Source: Acidovorax sp. sif1233
Lineage (GTDB): Bacteria > Pseudomonadota > Gammaproteobacteria > Burkholderiales > Burkholderiaceae_C
Direction: 5' to 3'
Assembly (NCBI RefSeq): GCF_019218755.1
Contig: NZ_JAHUWZ010000001.1
Span: 1,364,001 to 1,428,000 of the forward strand
DNA: 64,000 nt
How positions within the stretch are numbered: the stretch's first letter is position 1; every line of letters begins with the position of its first letter. Below are positions 1 to 11,223 of the stretch, in pieces. The translations under genes were made by a program, and so were the position numbers. The notes under the pieces are model-generated. The model had not been told where the DNA came from. It worked only from the letters and a program-made list of their open reading frames with translations, and ran no database searches.

Positions 1-408
1 GTGCTCGTCATAGACCTCGACGGCGGGCCGCGCGGCCACTTCCCAGCCTGCGGGGATCTGCCCCGGGGCCATCATGCCCGCCCAGGCCGCGCCGATCTCG
101 GGCCCGGTGCCGACGAACTGCAAACAGGCGTAGTCGCCGCCCGGAAAGTCCTGTACCAGCGCCTCGGTGCCCGTGCGCAACCCGACGCCCACCTGCACGC
201 AGGCGTCGTAGCGGCATTGCGCGGGCGGTGTGCAGGCGGGGTTGTCCAGGCTGATGCCGTAGTACCTGGGGCGCGGCTCGGCGAGGCCATGGGCCGCGCA
301 CCATTGGCCAAAGCGGTCCCACAGCTGCGTGAGCGACGGGCCGTAGGGGCCGGTCTGGCGCATGTAGGCAAGGCGCATCGGGGGCAACTGGCGGATTTCG
401 AGGGGCAT
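1..408 (-). CDS. GyrI-like small-molecule-binding domain protein (partial)
   Basis: The frame opens at an ATG at 408 and runs leftward off the window with no stop, giving 136 codons; the C-terminal end is missing. The start MPLEIRQLPPMRLAYMR, followed by TGPYGPS and a later GISLDNP, fits the GyrI-like (SbmC, AraC effector-binding) fold, which binds small hydrophobic or cationic ligands. There is no helix-turn-helix ahead of the domain, so this is a stand-alone GyrI-like protein rather than a full AraC-type regulator. Its ligand cannot be deduced. It is divergent from the aminotransferase gene, with about 125 bp between the starts. Confidence 0.7.
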   Translation of the reverse strand, partial: MPLEIRQLPPMRLAYMRQTGPYGPSLTQLWDRFGQWCAAHGLAEPRPRYYGISLDNPACTPPAQCRYDACVQVGVGLRTGTEALVQDFPGGDYACLQFVGTGPEIGAAWAGMMAPGQIPAGWEVAARPAVEVYDEH

Positions 409-533
409 GGGTGGTCCTGGATGGGGTTGCGGTAGGGAGGGCGCTTTTGTGCCTTGCAGTCTAAGCCGCAGGAAACCTGCTCGGCAATTGGCGACAATGC
501 GGGAATCCTTTGTCACCCATTTTTGTCCACGCC

Positions 534-1724
534 ATGCAATTCGCCGACCGCCTGAACAATGTAGAAACCTCCGCCATCCGCGAGCTTTTCAAGCTGCTGG
601 GCAAGCCCGGCATCATCAGCTTCGCGGGTGGCTTCCCCGACAGCGCGATGTTCGACGTGGAAGGCATCCGCGCTGCCAGCAACGCCGCCCTGGCCGAAGA
701 ACCCGGCGCCGCGCTGCAGTACGGCGCCACCGAAGGCTACAACCCGCTGCGCGAGCAACTGGCCGCCTTCATGGCCAGCAAGGGCGCCCAGGACGTGGCG
801 GCCGACAACCTCATCGTCACCACCGGCAGCCAGCAGGCGCTGGACCTGCTGGGCAAGACGCTCATCAGTCCCGGCGACAAGGTCATCGTGGAAGGCCCGA
901 CCTTCCTGGCCACCATCCAGTGCTTTCGCCTGTACGGCGCCGAACTCATCAGCGCGCCCATCGACGGCAACGGCGTGAAGACCGACGAGCTGGAAAAGCT
1001 CATCGCCGAACACAAGCCCAAGTTCGTCTACCTCATCCCCACCTTCGGCAACCCCAGCGGCGCCATGCTGAGTCTGGAGCGCCGCAAGGCCGTGCTGGAG
1101 ATGGCCGTGAAGCACAACACCCTGATCGTCGAGGACGACCCCTACGGCGACCTGTACTTCGGCGACGCACCGCCCCCCAGCCTGCTCAACCTGTCGGCCA
1201 GCGTGCCCGGCAGCCGCGAGCTGCTGGTGCACTGCGGCAGCTTGAGCAAGGTGCTGTCACCCGGCCTGCGCGTGGGCTGGATGATCGCCCCGGCCGAGCT
1301 GCTGGCCAAGGCCACCATGTGCAAGCAGTTCAGCGATGCGCACACCAGCACCTTCGCCCAGGCCACCGCCGCCCAGTACCTCAAGGCCGGCCGCATGCCC
1401 GGCACGCTGGCGAACGTGCGCAAGGTGTATGCCGAACGCGCCCAGGCCATGGGCGATGCGCTGCGCAAGGAGCTGGGCGGCGCCATCGAGTTCGTGCAGC
1501 CCCAGGGCGGCCTGTTCGTGTGGGCGCGCCTGACCGGCGCGGGTGGCAAGGTGGCCGACGGCAATGTGCTGGCCCAGCGCGCGATTGAAAAGGGCGTGGC
1601 CTTCGTGCCCGGCACGCCCTTCTTCTGCGCCAACCCCGACCACGCCACGCTGCGCCTGTCGTTCGCGACGGCCGACGTGGAAAAGATCCGCGAAGGCGTG
1701 GCGCGCCTCGGCCAGGCCCTCTGA
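534..1724 (+). CDS. PLP-dependent aminotransferase, class I/II
   Basis: Predicted 396-residue fold-type I pyridoxal-phosphate aminotransferase of the LysN/KAT-like group; the amino donor is not deducible. Visible landmarks are FAGGFPD near residue 28, YGATEGYNPLR near 62, the cofactor-contact stretch EDDPYGDLYFG near 200, and the Schiff-base lysine K239 in CGSLSKVLSPG. A late arginine in LRLSFA is placed to bind a substrate carboxylate. ATG 534 is preferred; an in-frame TTG at 510 would add eight residues. The slyX gene follows 7 bp downstream, so the two are probably co-transcribed. Confidence 0.9.
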   Translation: MQFADRLNNVETSAIRELFKLLGKPGIISFAGGFPDSAMFDVEGIRAASNAALAEEPGAALQYGATEGYNPLREQLAAFMASKGAQDVAADNLIVTTGSQQALDLLGKTLISPGDKVIVEGPTFLATIQCFRLYGAELISAPIDGNGVKTDELEKLIAEHKPKFVYLIPTFGNPSGAMLSLERRKAVLEMAVKHNTLIVEDDPYGDLYFGDAPPPSLLNLSASVPGSRELLVHCGSLSKVLSPGLRVGWMIAPAELLAKATMCKQFSDAHTSTFAQATAAQYLKAGRMPGTLANVRKVYAERAQAMGDALRKELGGAIEFVQPQGGLFVWARLTGAGGKVADGNVLAQRAIEKGVAFVPGTPFFCANPDHATLRLSFATADVEKIREGVARLGQAL

Positions 1725-1731
1725 AGCGTCG

Positions 1732-1959
1732 ATGTCGGACGCCAACGATCTCGCCCAGATTCTCCAGCGCCTGGAAAGCCTGGAGATCAAGGCCAGCTTC
1801 ACCGAAGACCTGCTGGACCAGCTGAACATGACCATCTACCAGCAGCAGCAACTGATCGACCGGTTGACGCACGAGGTCATCCAGCTGCGCCAGCAGGCGC
1901 CCGAGAGCGGCTCGAACGGCCCGCGCAACCTGCGCGACGAGCTGCCGCCGCATTATTGA
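1732..1959 (+). CDS. slyX: SlyX family protein
   Basis: Small 75-residue protein that reads as one amphipathic coiled coil (RLESLEIKASFTEDLLDQLN) followed by a polar tail ending in LPPHY, the ending typical of SlyX. SlyX is widespread in proteobacteria, but its molecular role is not established. The length matches the family. It starts 7 bp after the aminotransferase stop and has no obvious promoter of its own. Confidence 0.88.
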   Translation: MSDANDLAQILQRLESLEIKASFTEDLLDQLNMTIYQQQQLIDRLTHEVIQLRQQAPESGSNGPRNLRDELPPHY

Positions 1960-1968
1960 TCTAGCGAT

Positions 1969-2601
1969 CTAGGCTTTCACGGACCGCCAGGCCGCATCCG
2001 CCAACTCCGCGCGGTACGTGGTGGGCGAGGGCAGGCCGCCCTGGGCAGCGTTGCCCGACAGCCACGCCCTGCAATAGCTTTGCACCGGGCCCATGACCAG
2101 CGACGGCATCAGTTCGCAAGGCAGGTCGCGCAGCGCGCCCGATTGGCGGTGCGGCTCGAACCAGGCCACCAGCGCCTGGTTGCGGCCCCGCGCCGCCTCG
2201 GCCAGGTCGGCGGTGCGCGGGCCTGCGGCCACGGCGCCGCGCGCCTGGAACAGGAAACGTGCCCGCTCGGGTTGTGCCACCACCCAGTCCAGATAGCCCG
2301 TGACCAGGGCCGACACGCCCGCCTCGACGCCCTGGGCGGCATCCAGCTGCGCCTGCACGCTGCGCGACTGGTCGTGAAAGATGTCGAAGAACAGCGCCGC
2401 CACGATGCCGTCGCGGTTGCCGAAGTGGTGATAGATGCTGCCCACGCTGGCCCCGCAGCGGGCGCGCACCCCGTCGATGGTGACGGCATCCACGCCGCCT
2501 TCGGCCGCGCAGGCGAGGGCGGCGTTCAGGATGTCCTGGCGGCGGTCGGTGGCGGCCTCGGCCGGGGATGAGGTGGAGGGCGGGGAATTGCGGCTTGCCA
2601 T
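1969..2601 (-). CDS. TetR family transcriptional regulator
   Basis: Predicted 210-residue one-component repressor. The N-terminal helix-turn-helix is visible at about residues 20-65, with DGVRARCGASVGSIYHHFGN as the recognition-helix region. The C-terminal helical ligand domain is longer and less conserved, as usual for TetR proteins. It is divergent from fadH, and repeated TTCTAGAA boxes in the 53-bp gap lie within 10 bp of its own start, so self-repression and control of fadH are likely. An acyl-CoA or enal ligand is a guess from the neighbour. Confidence 0.88.
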   Translation of the reverse strand: MASRNSPPSTSSPAEAATDRRQDILNAALACAAEGGVDAVTIDGVRARCGASVGSIYHHFGNRDGIVAALFFDIFHDQSRSVQAQLDAAQGVEAGVSALVTGYLDWVVAQPERARFLFQARGAVAAGPRTADLAEAARGRNQALVAWFEPHRQSGALRDLPCELMPSLVMGPVQSYCRAWLSGNAAQGGLPSPTTYRAELADAAWRSVKA

Positions 2602-2610
2602 GGAATGCGA

Positions 2611-2642
2611 TTCTAGAATAAAGTTCTAGAAAATACTTCTAG
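2611..2642. promoter_or_regulatory. Probable TetR operator with three TTCTAGAA-type boxes
   Basis: Two complete TTCTAGAA octamers at 2611-2618 and 2624-2631 are separated by TAAAG, forming a symmetric 21-bp site. A third, partial copy CTTCTAG lies at 2636-2642. The site fills most of the 53-bp gap between the divergent tetR and fadH genes and is much more AT-rich than its surroundings. This is the expected size and position for a TetR operator covering both promoters. Confidence 0.7.
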
Positions 2643-4760
<2,118 letters not shown>

Positions 4761-4780
4761 GGCGAGTGAAGCCGGTTTTT

Positions 4781-4838
4781 AAGCAAAACAGGCCGCCAGC
4801 GCTGGATAGGAAAGCGCTGGCAGCTATTGTTTTGATAG
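4781..4838. repeat. Dispersed palindromic repeat, copy A
   Basis: The 9-bp arms GCCAGCGCT (4795-4803) and AGCGCTGGC (4813-4821) are perfect complements around a 9-base loop. Flanks are AAAACAGGCC and AGCTATTGTTTTGATAG. It lies between fadH and the exonuclease gene and overlaps the exonuclease 3' end, supplying its TAG stop. It belongs to the same family as the copies near 16.4, 20.2, 29.3, 30.0, 51.2, 61.3 and 63.0 kb. Confidence 0.85.
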
Positions 4839-5510
4839 TGTCTGGCCGACGGCCGATGTCCCCCGCTGCGCGGCAGAACTCTCGAGTGCGTTGAACACCC
4901 GCAGCGCGGCCCACGCATCGTTGGCCGCGTAGACCAGCTGGGCCTCCGTCAGCCGGGCGTTGGCCCAGTTCGAGGTGGCGGCCTTCTTGGACTTGACGAA
5001 GCGCCGGTTGAACAGCACGGCCACCGCGCCCTTCACACCCATGTCCTTGCGATAGCCGCGCTGGCGGAACACGGTGTTGAGTTCCAGCACATCGGCCGGC
5101 TGCACGCCCAGCTTGTGCTGGATGCGTTTGGTGTCGTCCCCCAGGCCAAAGCCCGCCTTGGTCACGCCGCGCAGGGCCAGCAGCTCGGCCACGCGCGCGC
5201 GGCAGCCGGGGTCGTGCAGCTGGAAGACCCAGGCGGTGTCGAGCGTGGCCAGCTGCACGATGTGCGGCCCGTCGGACTGTTCGCCCTGCACGAAGGTGGG
5301 CTTGGATTCGGTGTCGAACCCCCACGCGCTGGCCGCCGCCAGGGCATCGCAGGCCTTGTCGGCCTGCTCCGGGGTGGAGACGAGGGCGATGCGGTCGGTG
5401 CCCAGGCGCTCGAAGGGTTCCAGCAGGGCGATCTGGTCTTTGCCGGGGGTGGCGTGGTGGGCGGCGCGCGAAGGCGGGTGGGGGTGCCGGGGAGGGGGTG
5501 GTGCCGTCAT
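4824..5510 (-). CDS. 3'-5' exonuclease, RNase D-like (DEDD family)
   Basis: Predicted 228-residue single-domain DEDD exonuclease acting on RNA or DNA 3' ends. Visible are Exo I (WGFDTESKP, D and E near 67), Exo II (TKAGFGLGDDTKRIQHK) and Exo III (YAANDAWAALRVFNAL), giving the four acidic residues and a tyrosine for a DEDDy site. It lacks the HRDC domain of true RNase D. ATG 5510 is chosen; the open frame extends further upstream but only with low-complexity arginine-rich sequence. The last codons and the TAG come from repeat copy A. Confidence 0.82.
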   Translation of the reverse strand: MTAPPPPRHPHPPSRAAHHATPGKDQIALLEPFERLGTDRIALVSTPEQADKACDALAAASAWGFDTESKPTFVQGEQSDGPHIVQLATLDTAWVFQLHDPGCRARVAELLALRGVTKAGFGLGDDTKRIQHKLGVQPADVLELNTVFRQRGYRKDMGVKGAVAVLFNRRFVKSKKAATSNWANARLTEAQLVYAANDAWAALRVFNALESSAAQRGTSAVGQTLSKQ

Positions 5511-5592
5511 GGGCCCATTGTGCCGTGCGGGCCCTGGAGCCCCGATGTGCCCGCGCCCAGAGGTCGGGCGCATCCGCCTGCGTGCCGGCCTC

Positions 5593-7122
5593 TCAGCGCT
5601 TGCCCGTCTTGTGCAGGCGGGGCATTTCGGCAATGTGGCCCAGGGCCTCGTCGCAGGCAGCCACGGTCAGTGCCTGCCGCGCAGCCAGCCAGCCCACGCC
5701 AAACCAGGCCTTCGGGTCGGTGGCGGCGATGTCGCCATACAGCACGCTGGCCACGCGTTCATCGTTCAGCCGGCCCAGGGCCGCCAGCGCGGGCTGCAGG
5801 CTGTCGAGGAAAGATTCCCCTTCGGCGTCCAGCGCAGGCGCCACGAACTCCGTGAGATAGCGCAAGCGCTTGAGGCGCTTGCGCAGGCGGTGTTGCTCAT
5901 CCACCGGCAGGGCTGCAAAGCCCTGGGCCCCCTGGCGCACCCTGGCGTGCAGGCGGTGCAATCGCTTTTGCAGCAGGCGGCGGGTGTCCCGGGCCTCCAG
6001 GCCTTGGTCCCCGCCCGCCGACGCGTCATCGCGGCCCCGGGCCGTGAACGCCATGAGGGCGATGAGTGCCGCCTGGAACGCGGGCGTGCGCACGATGATG
6101 GCGGCGGCGGGAGCCTGGTCCGCCGCCGCACGCACCTCCAGCGCAGGCGCGCCCGCATCGCGCATGTCGGCGACGATGGCCTGCAGCGCCTGGCCCCGGT
6201 CGCGCAGCTGGCCCAGGCGCTGGAACACCTCCACCAGCGGTGGCTCCCAGGCGGGGTCGAACGCGCCGGGGGCCAACGGCGCCAACTCGCGCAAGGCCGT
6301 GCGCAGCCGGCGGATGCCGATGCGCAGCTGGTGCACATGTTCCTCGTCGCCCCCGCCTTCCACGATCTCGCTGGCATTGCCCAGGATCTGCTGGAGGCAG
6401 TGCGCCACCACCATGCGCTGCAGGCCGCGCCCCTGCAAAAAATGCTTGCGCTGGCCGCTGGCACGCAGGGGGGCGGCCTTGGTGGCGGGCCGGGCCCATT
6501 GCGCGGCCAGCAGCCGCTCGCCGCGCTCCGCCTTGGACACCGTGCTCAGAAACAGCCCGTGCCGTGTGGCCCACCGGGCGGCGATGGCCGCCAGGCCTGA
6601 TACCGGCCCGGTCTTGAGCTCCAGCTCCAGCTCGCAGATGCGCGCCTCTTTCTGCTGCGGCGTGCCACGGTGGGCGATGACCCGCCCGGTGTCCAGGGCC
6701 AGCTCCACCACGCCGCCCTTGAAGGCGATGTCCCGCGTCACGCGGTCCATGGCGGTGCCATAGGTTTCGGCCAGGGGGCCGCTGGCGCCCTGCAGCGCGT
6801 GCAGCAGCCGGGTGCCCGCCAGGGTGCCGGCATGCAGTGCGGGGTGGGGCTCGGGGGCGGGGCCCGCGGCGTGGGCCGGGCCCCGGTCCACGTTGTGCTC
6901 CTCCCGGTCCAGGGGGCCGTCACCCAGGGCCTTGACGGTCTGCACCCACAGGTCGCCTTCGCGGCGCAGCCGCAGCGCGATGCCGCGGGCCGCCAGCGCG
7001 CCATCGGGCGTGTCGAAGTAGCGGGCCTCCATGCGGATGGACGCGCACGGGCCCCGGCGCGCGGCCGCCTGCACGGCCGCCAGGCGCTCGGGAGGAATGC
7101 AGAACTTGAATTCGATTTCCAT
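5593..7122 (-). CDS. CYTH and CHAD domain-containing protein
   Basis: Predicted 509-residue two-domain protein. The N-terminal CYTH (triphosphate tunnel) domain starts with the diagnostic EIEFK (ExExK) at residues 2-6 and continues to about 200, with the charged strands expected of the tunnel (ALRLRREGDLWVQTVK, RICELELELK). The C-terminal CHAD domain (about 230-500) is helical and rich in conserved histidines (EHVHQLRIGIRRLRTALRE, LRKRLKRLRYLTEF). CHAD domains bind polyphosphate and CYTH domains hydrolyse or bind triphosphates, so a polyphosphate-linked role is likely. The gene stands alone. Confidence 0.88.
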   Translation of the reverse strand: MEIEFKFCIPPERLAAVQAAARRGPCASIRMEARYFDTPDGALAARGIALRLRREGDLWVQTVKALGDGPLDREEHNVDRGPAHAAGPAPEPHPALHAGTLAGTRLLHALQGASGPLAETYGTAMDRVTRDIAFKGGVVELALDTGRVIAHRGTPQQKEARICELELELKTGPVSGLAAIAARWATRHGLFLSTVSKAERGERLLAAQWARPATKAAPLRASGQRKHFLQGRGLQRMVVAHCLQQILGNASEIVEGGGDEEHVHQLRIGIRRLRTALRELAPLAPGAFDPAWEPPLVEVFQRLGQLRDRGQALQAIVADMRDAGAPALEVRAAADQAPAAAIIVRTPAFQAALIALMAFTARGRDDASAGGDQGLEARDTRRLLQKRLHRLHARVRQGAQGFAALPVDEQHRLRKRLKRLRYLTEFVAPALDAEGESFLDSLQPALAALGRLNDERVASVLYGDIAATDPKAWFGVGWLAARQALTVAACDEALGHIAEMPRLHKTGKR

Positions 7123-7497
7123 GGGGTCTATTTTGCCTGCGCGTGGAAGTGTTTTTATTTTTGCAGAGAGAAAATGCAGCGGTGAATAATGCGTGGAGAT
7201 AATCGGAAATATCCAAGAATGGTCATCATGATAATTTATTGAATGACCCCAGTGGCATCAAGCGTACCCGTGCCTTGCATCGAATTCCCGGTTGGCTGCC
7301 GGATGTGGCGGGGATTCGGCGGATTATAGGGGGGCCATGAATATCCGTGTTCGAATTGCCCTGTTCTTCGGTGGAGGATGTGTCAATACTTCCCTTTCGG
7401 CTTGGATTATCGATTGGTCACGGTTCTGTCATTTGAAACAATTAGTATCTTCTGGGTGCCCGAGGTCGTCTCCGGTGGCCATTCAAGAGGATTCCAG
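7123..7497. other. AT-richer intergenic region upstream of the chemoreceptor
   Basis: This gap of 375 bp between divergent genes is noticeably AT-richer than its neighbours, especially at 7150-7260. It must hold the promoters of the CYTH-CHAD gene and of the chemoreceptor. I could not identify a convincing sigma-28 or sigma-54 promoter. No small ORF in it has both a ribosome site and a family resemblance. Confidence 0.5.
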
Positions 7498-9165
7498 ATG
7501 CTTCAGAAAATGAAAATTGGCACCAGGCTGGCCCTGGCATTTGCAGTGCTTCTGCTGCTGATCTCCGCGCTGGCGGCTGGCGGCATCAGTGGCGCCAAGC
7601 GCCTGACGGAGCGCAGCGCGGCGCTGTATGGGGACCGCACGGTGCCCATGGGCGTGCTGGCCGAGATCAGCCACCTGACCCAGCGCAACCGCGTGCTCGT
7701 GATGGACATGCTGATGGACCCCGGCACCAGCAATCTGCAGGCAAGCCATGCGGCGCTGTCCGCGAACGTGGAGCGGATCCGGGCCCTGTGGAAGTCCTAC
7801 ACCGCCAAACCCCTCGGCGAGCAGGAGCAGGCGCTGGCCCGGGCCTTCGCGCAGGCCAATGCCGCGTACCTGGACAAGGGGCTGATTCCCGCGGCCGCGG
7901 CGCTGGTGGCGGGCAAGTACGACGATGGCTCCGAGCTCTACATCAGCCAGATCCGGCCCCAGGCCGCGAAGGTGCAGGATGCCGTGGAACAGCTGGTGGC
8001 GTTGCAGATCAGCCTGGCGGACGCGGAGTTCGGTGCGGCCCGGCAGATGAGCGAAACCATCCATGTGTGGATGCTGGCGGCCACCGTGCTGGCGCTGCTG
8101 GCGGGCACGGCGATGGCATGGGTCATCACCCGGTCGATCTCGCATCCGCTGCGGCAGGCCGTGGCGTTGGCGCGGACGGTGGCCGGAGGCGACCTGAGCG
8201 CGCAGATCGAGGTGCGCGGTGCCGACGAGACGGCGGAGCTTCTGGGGGCGCTGCGCGAGATGAACCAGCAGCTGGTGCGCGTCATCACCGATGTGCGCGA
8301 GAGCACCGAGTCGGTGGCGCAGGAGGCCGTGCTGATCGCGGGGGGCACCGAAGACCTGGCCCGCCGCACGGAGACGCAGGCCTCCAATCTGCAGGAGACG
8401 GCTGCCTCCATGGAGCAGCTCACCATCACGGTGCAGCACAACACCGACAACGCCCACCGCGCCACCCACCTGGCGCAGGAGGCCAGCAAGGTCGCGAACG
8501 AAGGCGGCAGCGTGATGCGCAATGTCATCGCCACCATGCAGGAGATCCATGTCCAGTCGCAAAAGATCACGGACATCATCAAGGTGATCGACGACATCGC
8601 GTTCCAGACCAACCTGCTGGCCCTCAATGCGGCCGTCGAGGCCGCCCGCGCGGGGGAGCAGGGGCGGGGCTTCGCCGTCGTGGCCGGGGAAGTGCGGGGG
8701 CTGTCGCAGCGCAGCAGCACGGCGGCGCGCGAAATCCGGGGGCTGATCACGGCGAGCGTGGATGGGGTCGAGCGGGGCTCGGCGCTGGTCGGCCAGGCGG
8801 GCGAGCGCGTGGCCAATACGGTGTGGCATGTCGATCAGGTGGTGGAGCTCATCAGCGAGATCCGGGACGCCGGCCAGGAGCAGTCCCGGGGCATCGCGCA
8901 GATCGGTGAAGCCGTGCGCCAGCTTGACGCCGCGACGCAGAAAAATGCGGCGCTGGTGGATGACAGCTCGTCGGCGTCCACGGGCATGAAGCACCAGGTG
9001 CGGCGGCTGCTGGAAGTGATCCACCAGTTCCGCCTGGCCCCCGACGGCGCCGCCGCGGCGGTGGACGGGACGGCGCCGCAACCATCGGGCGGTGCGCGGC
9101 AGCTTCTGGCGGCACCGCCACGGCCCCAGGCGGCGCACAAGCGCCTGGCCACGGTGCCGCGCTAG
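7498..9165 (+). CDS. Methyl-accepting chemotaxis protein
   Basis: Predicted 555-residue inner-membrane chemoreceptor. TM1 is at residues 10-30 ([19 protein letters not shown]), a four-helix-bundle type periplasmic sensor follows, TM2 is near 189-210, then HAMP ([20 protein letters not shown]). The cytoplasmic coiled coil has the invariant hairpin tip [20 protein letters not shown]. No pentapeptide NWETF-type tail is visible. ATG 7498 is preceded by AGAGGA at good spacing, which rules out the upstream in-frame start. Periplasmic ligands of 4HB receptors are usually small metabolites; the one used here is unknown. Confidence 0.92.
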   Translation: MLQKMKIGTRLALAFAVLLLLISALAAGGISGAKRLTERSAALYGDRTVPMGVLAEISHLTQRNRVLVMDMLMDPGTSNLQASHAALSANVERIRALWKSYTAKPLGEQEQALARAFAQANAAYLDKGLIPAAAALVAGKYDDGSELYISQIRPQAAKVQDAVEQLVALQISLADAEFGAARQMSETIHVWMLAATVLALLAGTAMAWVITRSISHPLRQAVALARTVAGGDLSAQIEVRGADETAELLGALREMNQQLVRVITDVRESTESVAQEAVLIAGGTEDLARRTETQASNLQETAASMEQLTITVQHNTDNAHRATHLAQEASKVANEGGSVMRNVIATMQEIHVQSQKITDIIKVIDDIAFQTNLLALNAAVEAARAGEQGRGFAVVAGEVRGLSQRSSTAAREIRGLITASVDGVERGSALVGQAGERVANTVWHVDQVVELISEIRDAGQEQSRGIAQIGEAVRQLDAATQKNAALVDDSSSASTGMKHQVRRLLEVIHQFRLAPDGAAAAVDGTAPQPSGGARQLLAAPPRPQAAHKRLATVPR

Positions 9166-9180
9166 GACGGAGCCCTTTCC

Positions 9181-9384
9181 ATGAACAGGACCGATGTACT
9201 GATTGCCATTGCCGAGGTGGCGCGCACGGGAGGCGCTTCGAGCCCCGAGGACTCCATTTCGCAGCTGGCCATGGTCATCGACGGCCTGGAGCTGTCCAGC
9301 AGTGGTTCGGAGATGGCGATGGAGATGCTGCTCAAAAGCGCCGCCTGCCTGTGGAACCTGCAGCAGGAGCGGCTGCGCCTGTGA
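9181..9384 (+). CDS. Small unknown protein downstream of the chemoreceptor
   Basis: A 67-residue frame begins 15 bp after the chemoreceptor stop, with AGGACGGAG just ahead of the ATG. The product is acidic and mostly helical in character (EDSISQLAMVIDGLELSSSG, MAMEMLLKSAACLWNLQQ), with no membrane segment or known motif. The spacing suggests an operon with the receptor. I do not recognise a family, and a chance frame cannot be excluded. Confidence 0.5.
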   Translation: MNRTDVLIAIAEVARTGGASSPEDSISQLAMVIDGLELSSSGSEMAMEMLLKSAACLWNLQQERLRL

Positions 9385-9420
9385 AGCACCGGGAGGCGGG
9401 CGCTGCCCCGGTGCGCCTTC

Positions 9421-10707
9421 TCAGCGCGGGGCCGGTGGCGGCTCTTGCGGGGCGGCCACGTCGAGGGACGCGATCTGGTTGCGCCCCTGGTGCTTGGCCA
9501 GGTACAGCGCCTGGTCGGTACGGTCCAGCATGTCGCGCAGGCTGCGGTCGCTTTGCCGGAAGGCGCCCAGCCCCAGGCTGGCGGTGATGCCATAGCCGTG
9601 GCCCGCCTCGTCGGCCAGGCGCAGCGCGCGGATGCTCTGGAGAATGCGCATGGCCACTTCCATGCCCTCGGCCAGCGCGGTCAGCGGCAGCAGCACGCCA
9701 AACTCCTCGCCCCCCAGCCGGCCCACCGTGTCGCTGGCGCGCAGCTGGCTCTTGACGGCCTGGGCAAACGCCACCAGCGCGCGGTCGCCCTCCAGGTGGC
9801 CAAAGCGGTCGTTGATGGACTTGAAGTGGTCCAGGTCCAGCATGAGCAGCGCGAGCGGCTCGCCGTTGCTGCGCGAGCGCGCGTACACCGATTCGGCGCA
9901 TTCCAGGAACGCGCGGCGGTTGGCCATCCCCGTCAGCATGTCGGTGGTGGCCAGGCGCTGCAGCTCGCGCTCCAGGTTCTTGCGCTGCGTCACGTCGCGG
10001 TAGATGCCCTCCACGCCCGCGAAGTTGCCCGCATGGTCGTACAGCGCGTGGCTGCTGATGGAGATGTCGATCACCTGCCCGTCGCGCCGCACCATCTGGC
10101 CGGGAAAGTCCGACACCTCGCCTTTTTCCACGATGGCGGCCTTGAACGCGTCGCGGTCGGAGCTGTGCGGGTAGTACGACTCGGCGGTGCGGCCCTCGAT
10201 CTCGTGGGGCTCATAGCCCAGCACGCGCCGCACGCCCGGGCCCACGTGCTGCACGACACCCTTGGCGTCCGTGCGGTAGTACACGTCCTGCATGTTCTCG
10301 AACAGGCGGCGGAAGTTCTGTTCGCTTTCGCGCAGCTGGTCCTCGATCTCGCTCTGGTGCGTCATGTCCAGGCCGCACATCAGCACGGCGGGGGCGCCCT
10401 GCCACTCCACCGCCACGCTGCTGATCAGCACCATGCGCAGGTTGCCCCGCAGCGTGCGGATGCGGAACTCCGACGGCTTGTTGGGCCGTCCTCCCTGCCC
10501 GGGCACGGTGACCTGCTGGACACGGTGGTTGGAGCGCACGCGGTCCATGGGATGCACGAAGTCGTCCGAGGGCCTGCCGATGAGGCTGTCCGGGCCCGGT
10601 GCCTCCAGGAGATCCAGGCCGGCGGCGTTGGCAAAGCGGATGATGCCCCCCTGGGTGACCAGTACAGCCGCTGGCAGCAGTTGCAGCAGACGGAGGTCGT
10701 TGAACAT
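9421..10707 (-). CDS. PAS-PAS-GGDEF diguanylate cyclase
   Basis: Predicted 428-residue cytoplasmic signalling enzyme making cyclic di-GMP. Two PAS domains occupy about residues 1-115 and 130-250 (RLFENMQDVYYRTDAKG, then RRDGQVIDISISSHALYDHA). The GGDEF domain follows with active-site variant GGEEF and an intact inhibitory I-site RASD five residues before it, so product feedback is expected. The start at 10707 gives MFNDLRLLQLLPAAVLV, which opens directly into a PAS domain; a start at 10791 is possible but adds sequence without domain character. No transmembrane segment is present. Confidence 0.9.
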   Translation of the reverse strand: MFNDLRLLQLLPAAVLVTQGGIIRFANAAGLDLLEAPGPDSLIGRPSDDFVHPMDRVRSNHRVQQVTVPGQGGRPNKPSEFRIRTLRGNLRMVLISSVAVEWQGAPAVLMCGLDMTHQSEIEDQLRESEQNFRRLFENMQDVYYRTDAKGVVQHVGPGVRRVLGYEPHEIEGRTAESYYPHSSDRDAFKAAIVEKGEVSDFPGQMVRRDGQVIDISISSHALYDHAGNFAGVEGIYRDVTQRKNLERELQRLATTDMLTGMANRRAFLECAESVYARSRSNGEPLALLMLDLDHFKSINDRFGHLEGDRALVAFAQAVKSQLRASDTVGRLGGEEFGVLLPLTALAEGMEVAMRILQSIRALRLADEAGHGYGITASLGLGAFRQSDRSLRDMLDRTDQALYLAKHQGRNQIASLDVAAPQEPPPAPR

Positions 10708-10796
10708 CGGCGTGACGTAACAAAAGGTAATGCCCCATTGTGGCACCGGGGTGGGCCGGTGGGAATCGATGTTTGTCACAGGCGGTACCATCGCCC

Positions 10797-11150
10797 ATGA
10801 GAAAAACTTTCCAACTCCATGTTGAAGGCAAGAACCGCGACCGCGTTCTGGATGCCGTCAAGCACGAAATCCGCAAGTACATCAAGCGCGAACGGCGCCG
10901 CGAGCTGCCCGAAGGCGCTGACTTCTGGGACTTTGACTGCCAGTTCGGCCGGACCAGGGAAGACGCCGCCGTGGCGCACCTGTCGGCCTTGACCGGGCTC
11001 ATCAACGAAGTGGCGGCAGAAGGCGGCCCGCAGTTCCATGTGGAGATCGTCGCCAGGCCCGGCAAGCGCACGCCCCGGCCCGAGGGCGAGCCCGGGGCCC
11101 CGTCCGGCCAGGACGGCGGCGGAATGGACGAGGCCGGCGAAGGGGCTTGA
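10797..11150 (+). CDS. DUF6172 family protein
   Basis: Predicted 117-residue basic protein starting MRKTFQLHVEGKNRDRV, with the conserved core IRKYIKRERRRELPEGADFW and FDCQFG. This matches the small proteobacterial DUF6172 family, whose function is unknown. The tail after residue 90 is proline- and glycine-rich and looks disordered. It is divergent from the GGDEF gene and faces the helicase gene; a hairpin terminator follows. Confidence 0.75.
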   Translation: MRKTFQLHVEGKNRDRVLDAVKHEIRKYIKRERRRELPEGADFWDFDCQFGRTREDAAVAHLSALTGLINEVAAEGGPQFHVEIVARPGKRTPRPEGEPGAPSGQDGGGMDEAGEGA

Positions 11151-11199
11151 CCCCGGGCCGTGGCGAGCGGGCGGCCAGGAGCCCCCGCGGGTGTTCGAC

Positions 11200-11223
11200 A
11201 GGCTCCTTCTAGGAGCCTTTTTT
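11200..11223 (+). terminator. Intrinsic terminator overlapping the helicase stop
   Basis: GGCTCC and GGAGCC pair around a TTCTA loop and are followed by six or more T residues on the plus strand, a good Rho-independent terminator for the DUF6172 transcript. The helicase stop codon (11209-11211) lies in the loop, so the element is shared by convergent genes. Confidence 0.8.
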
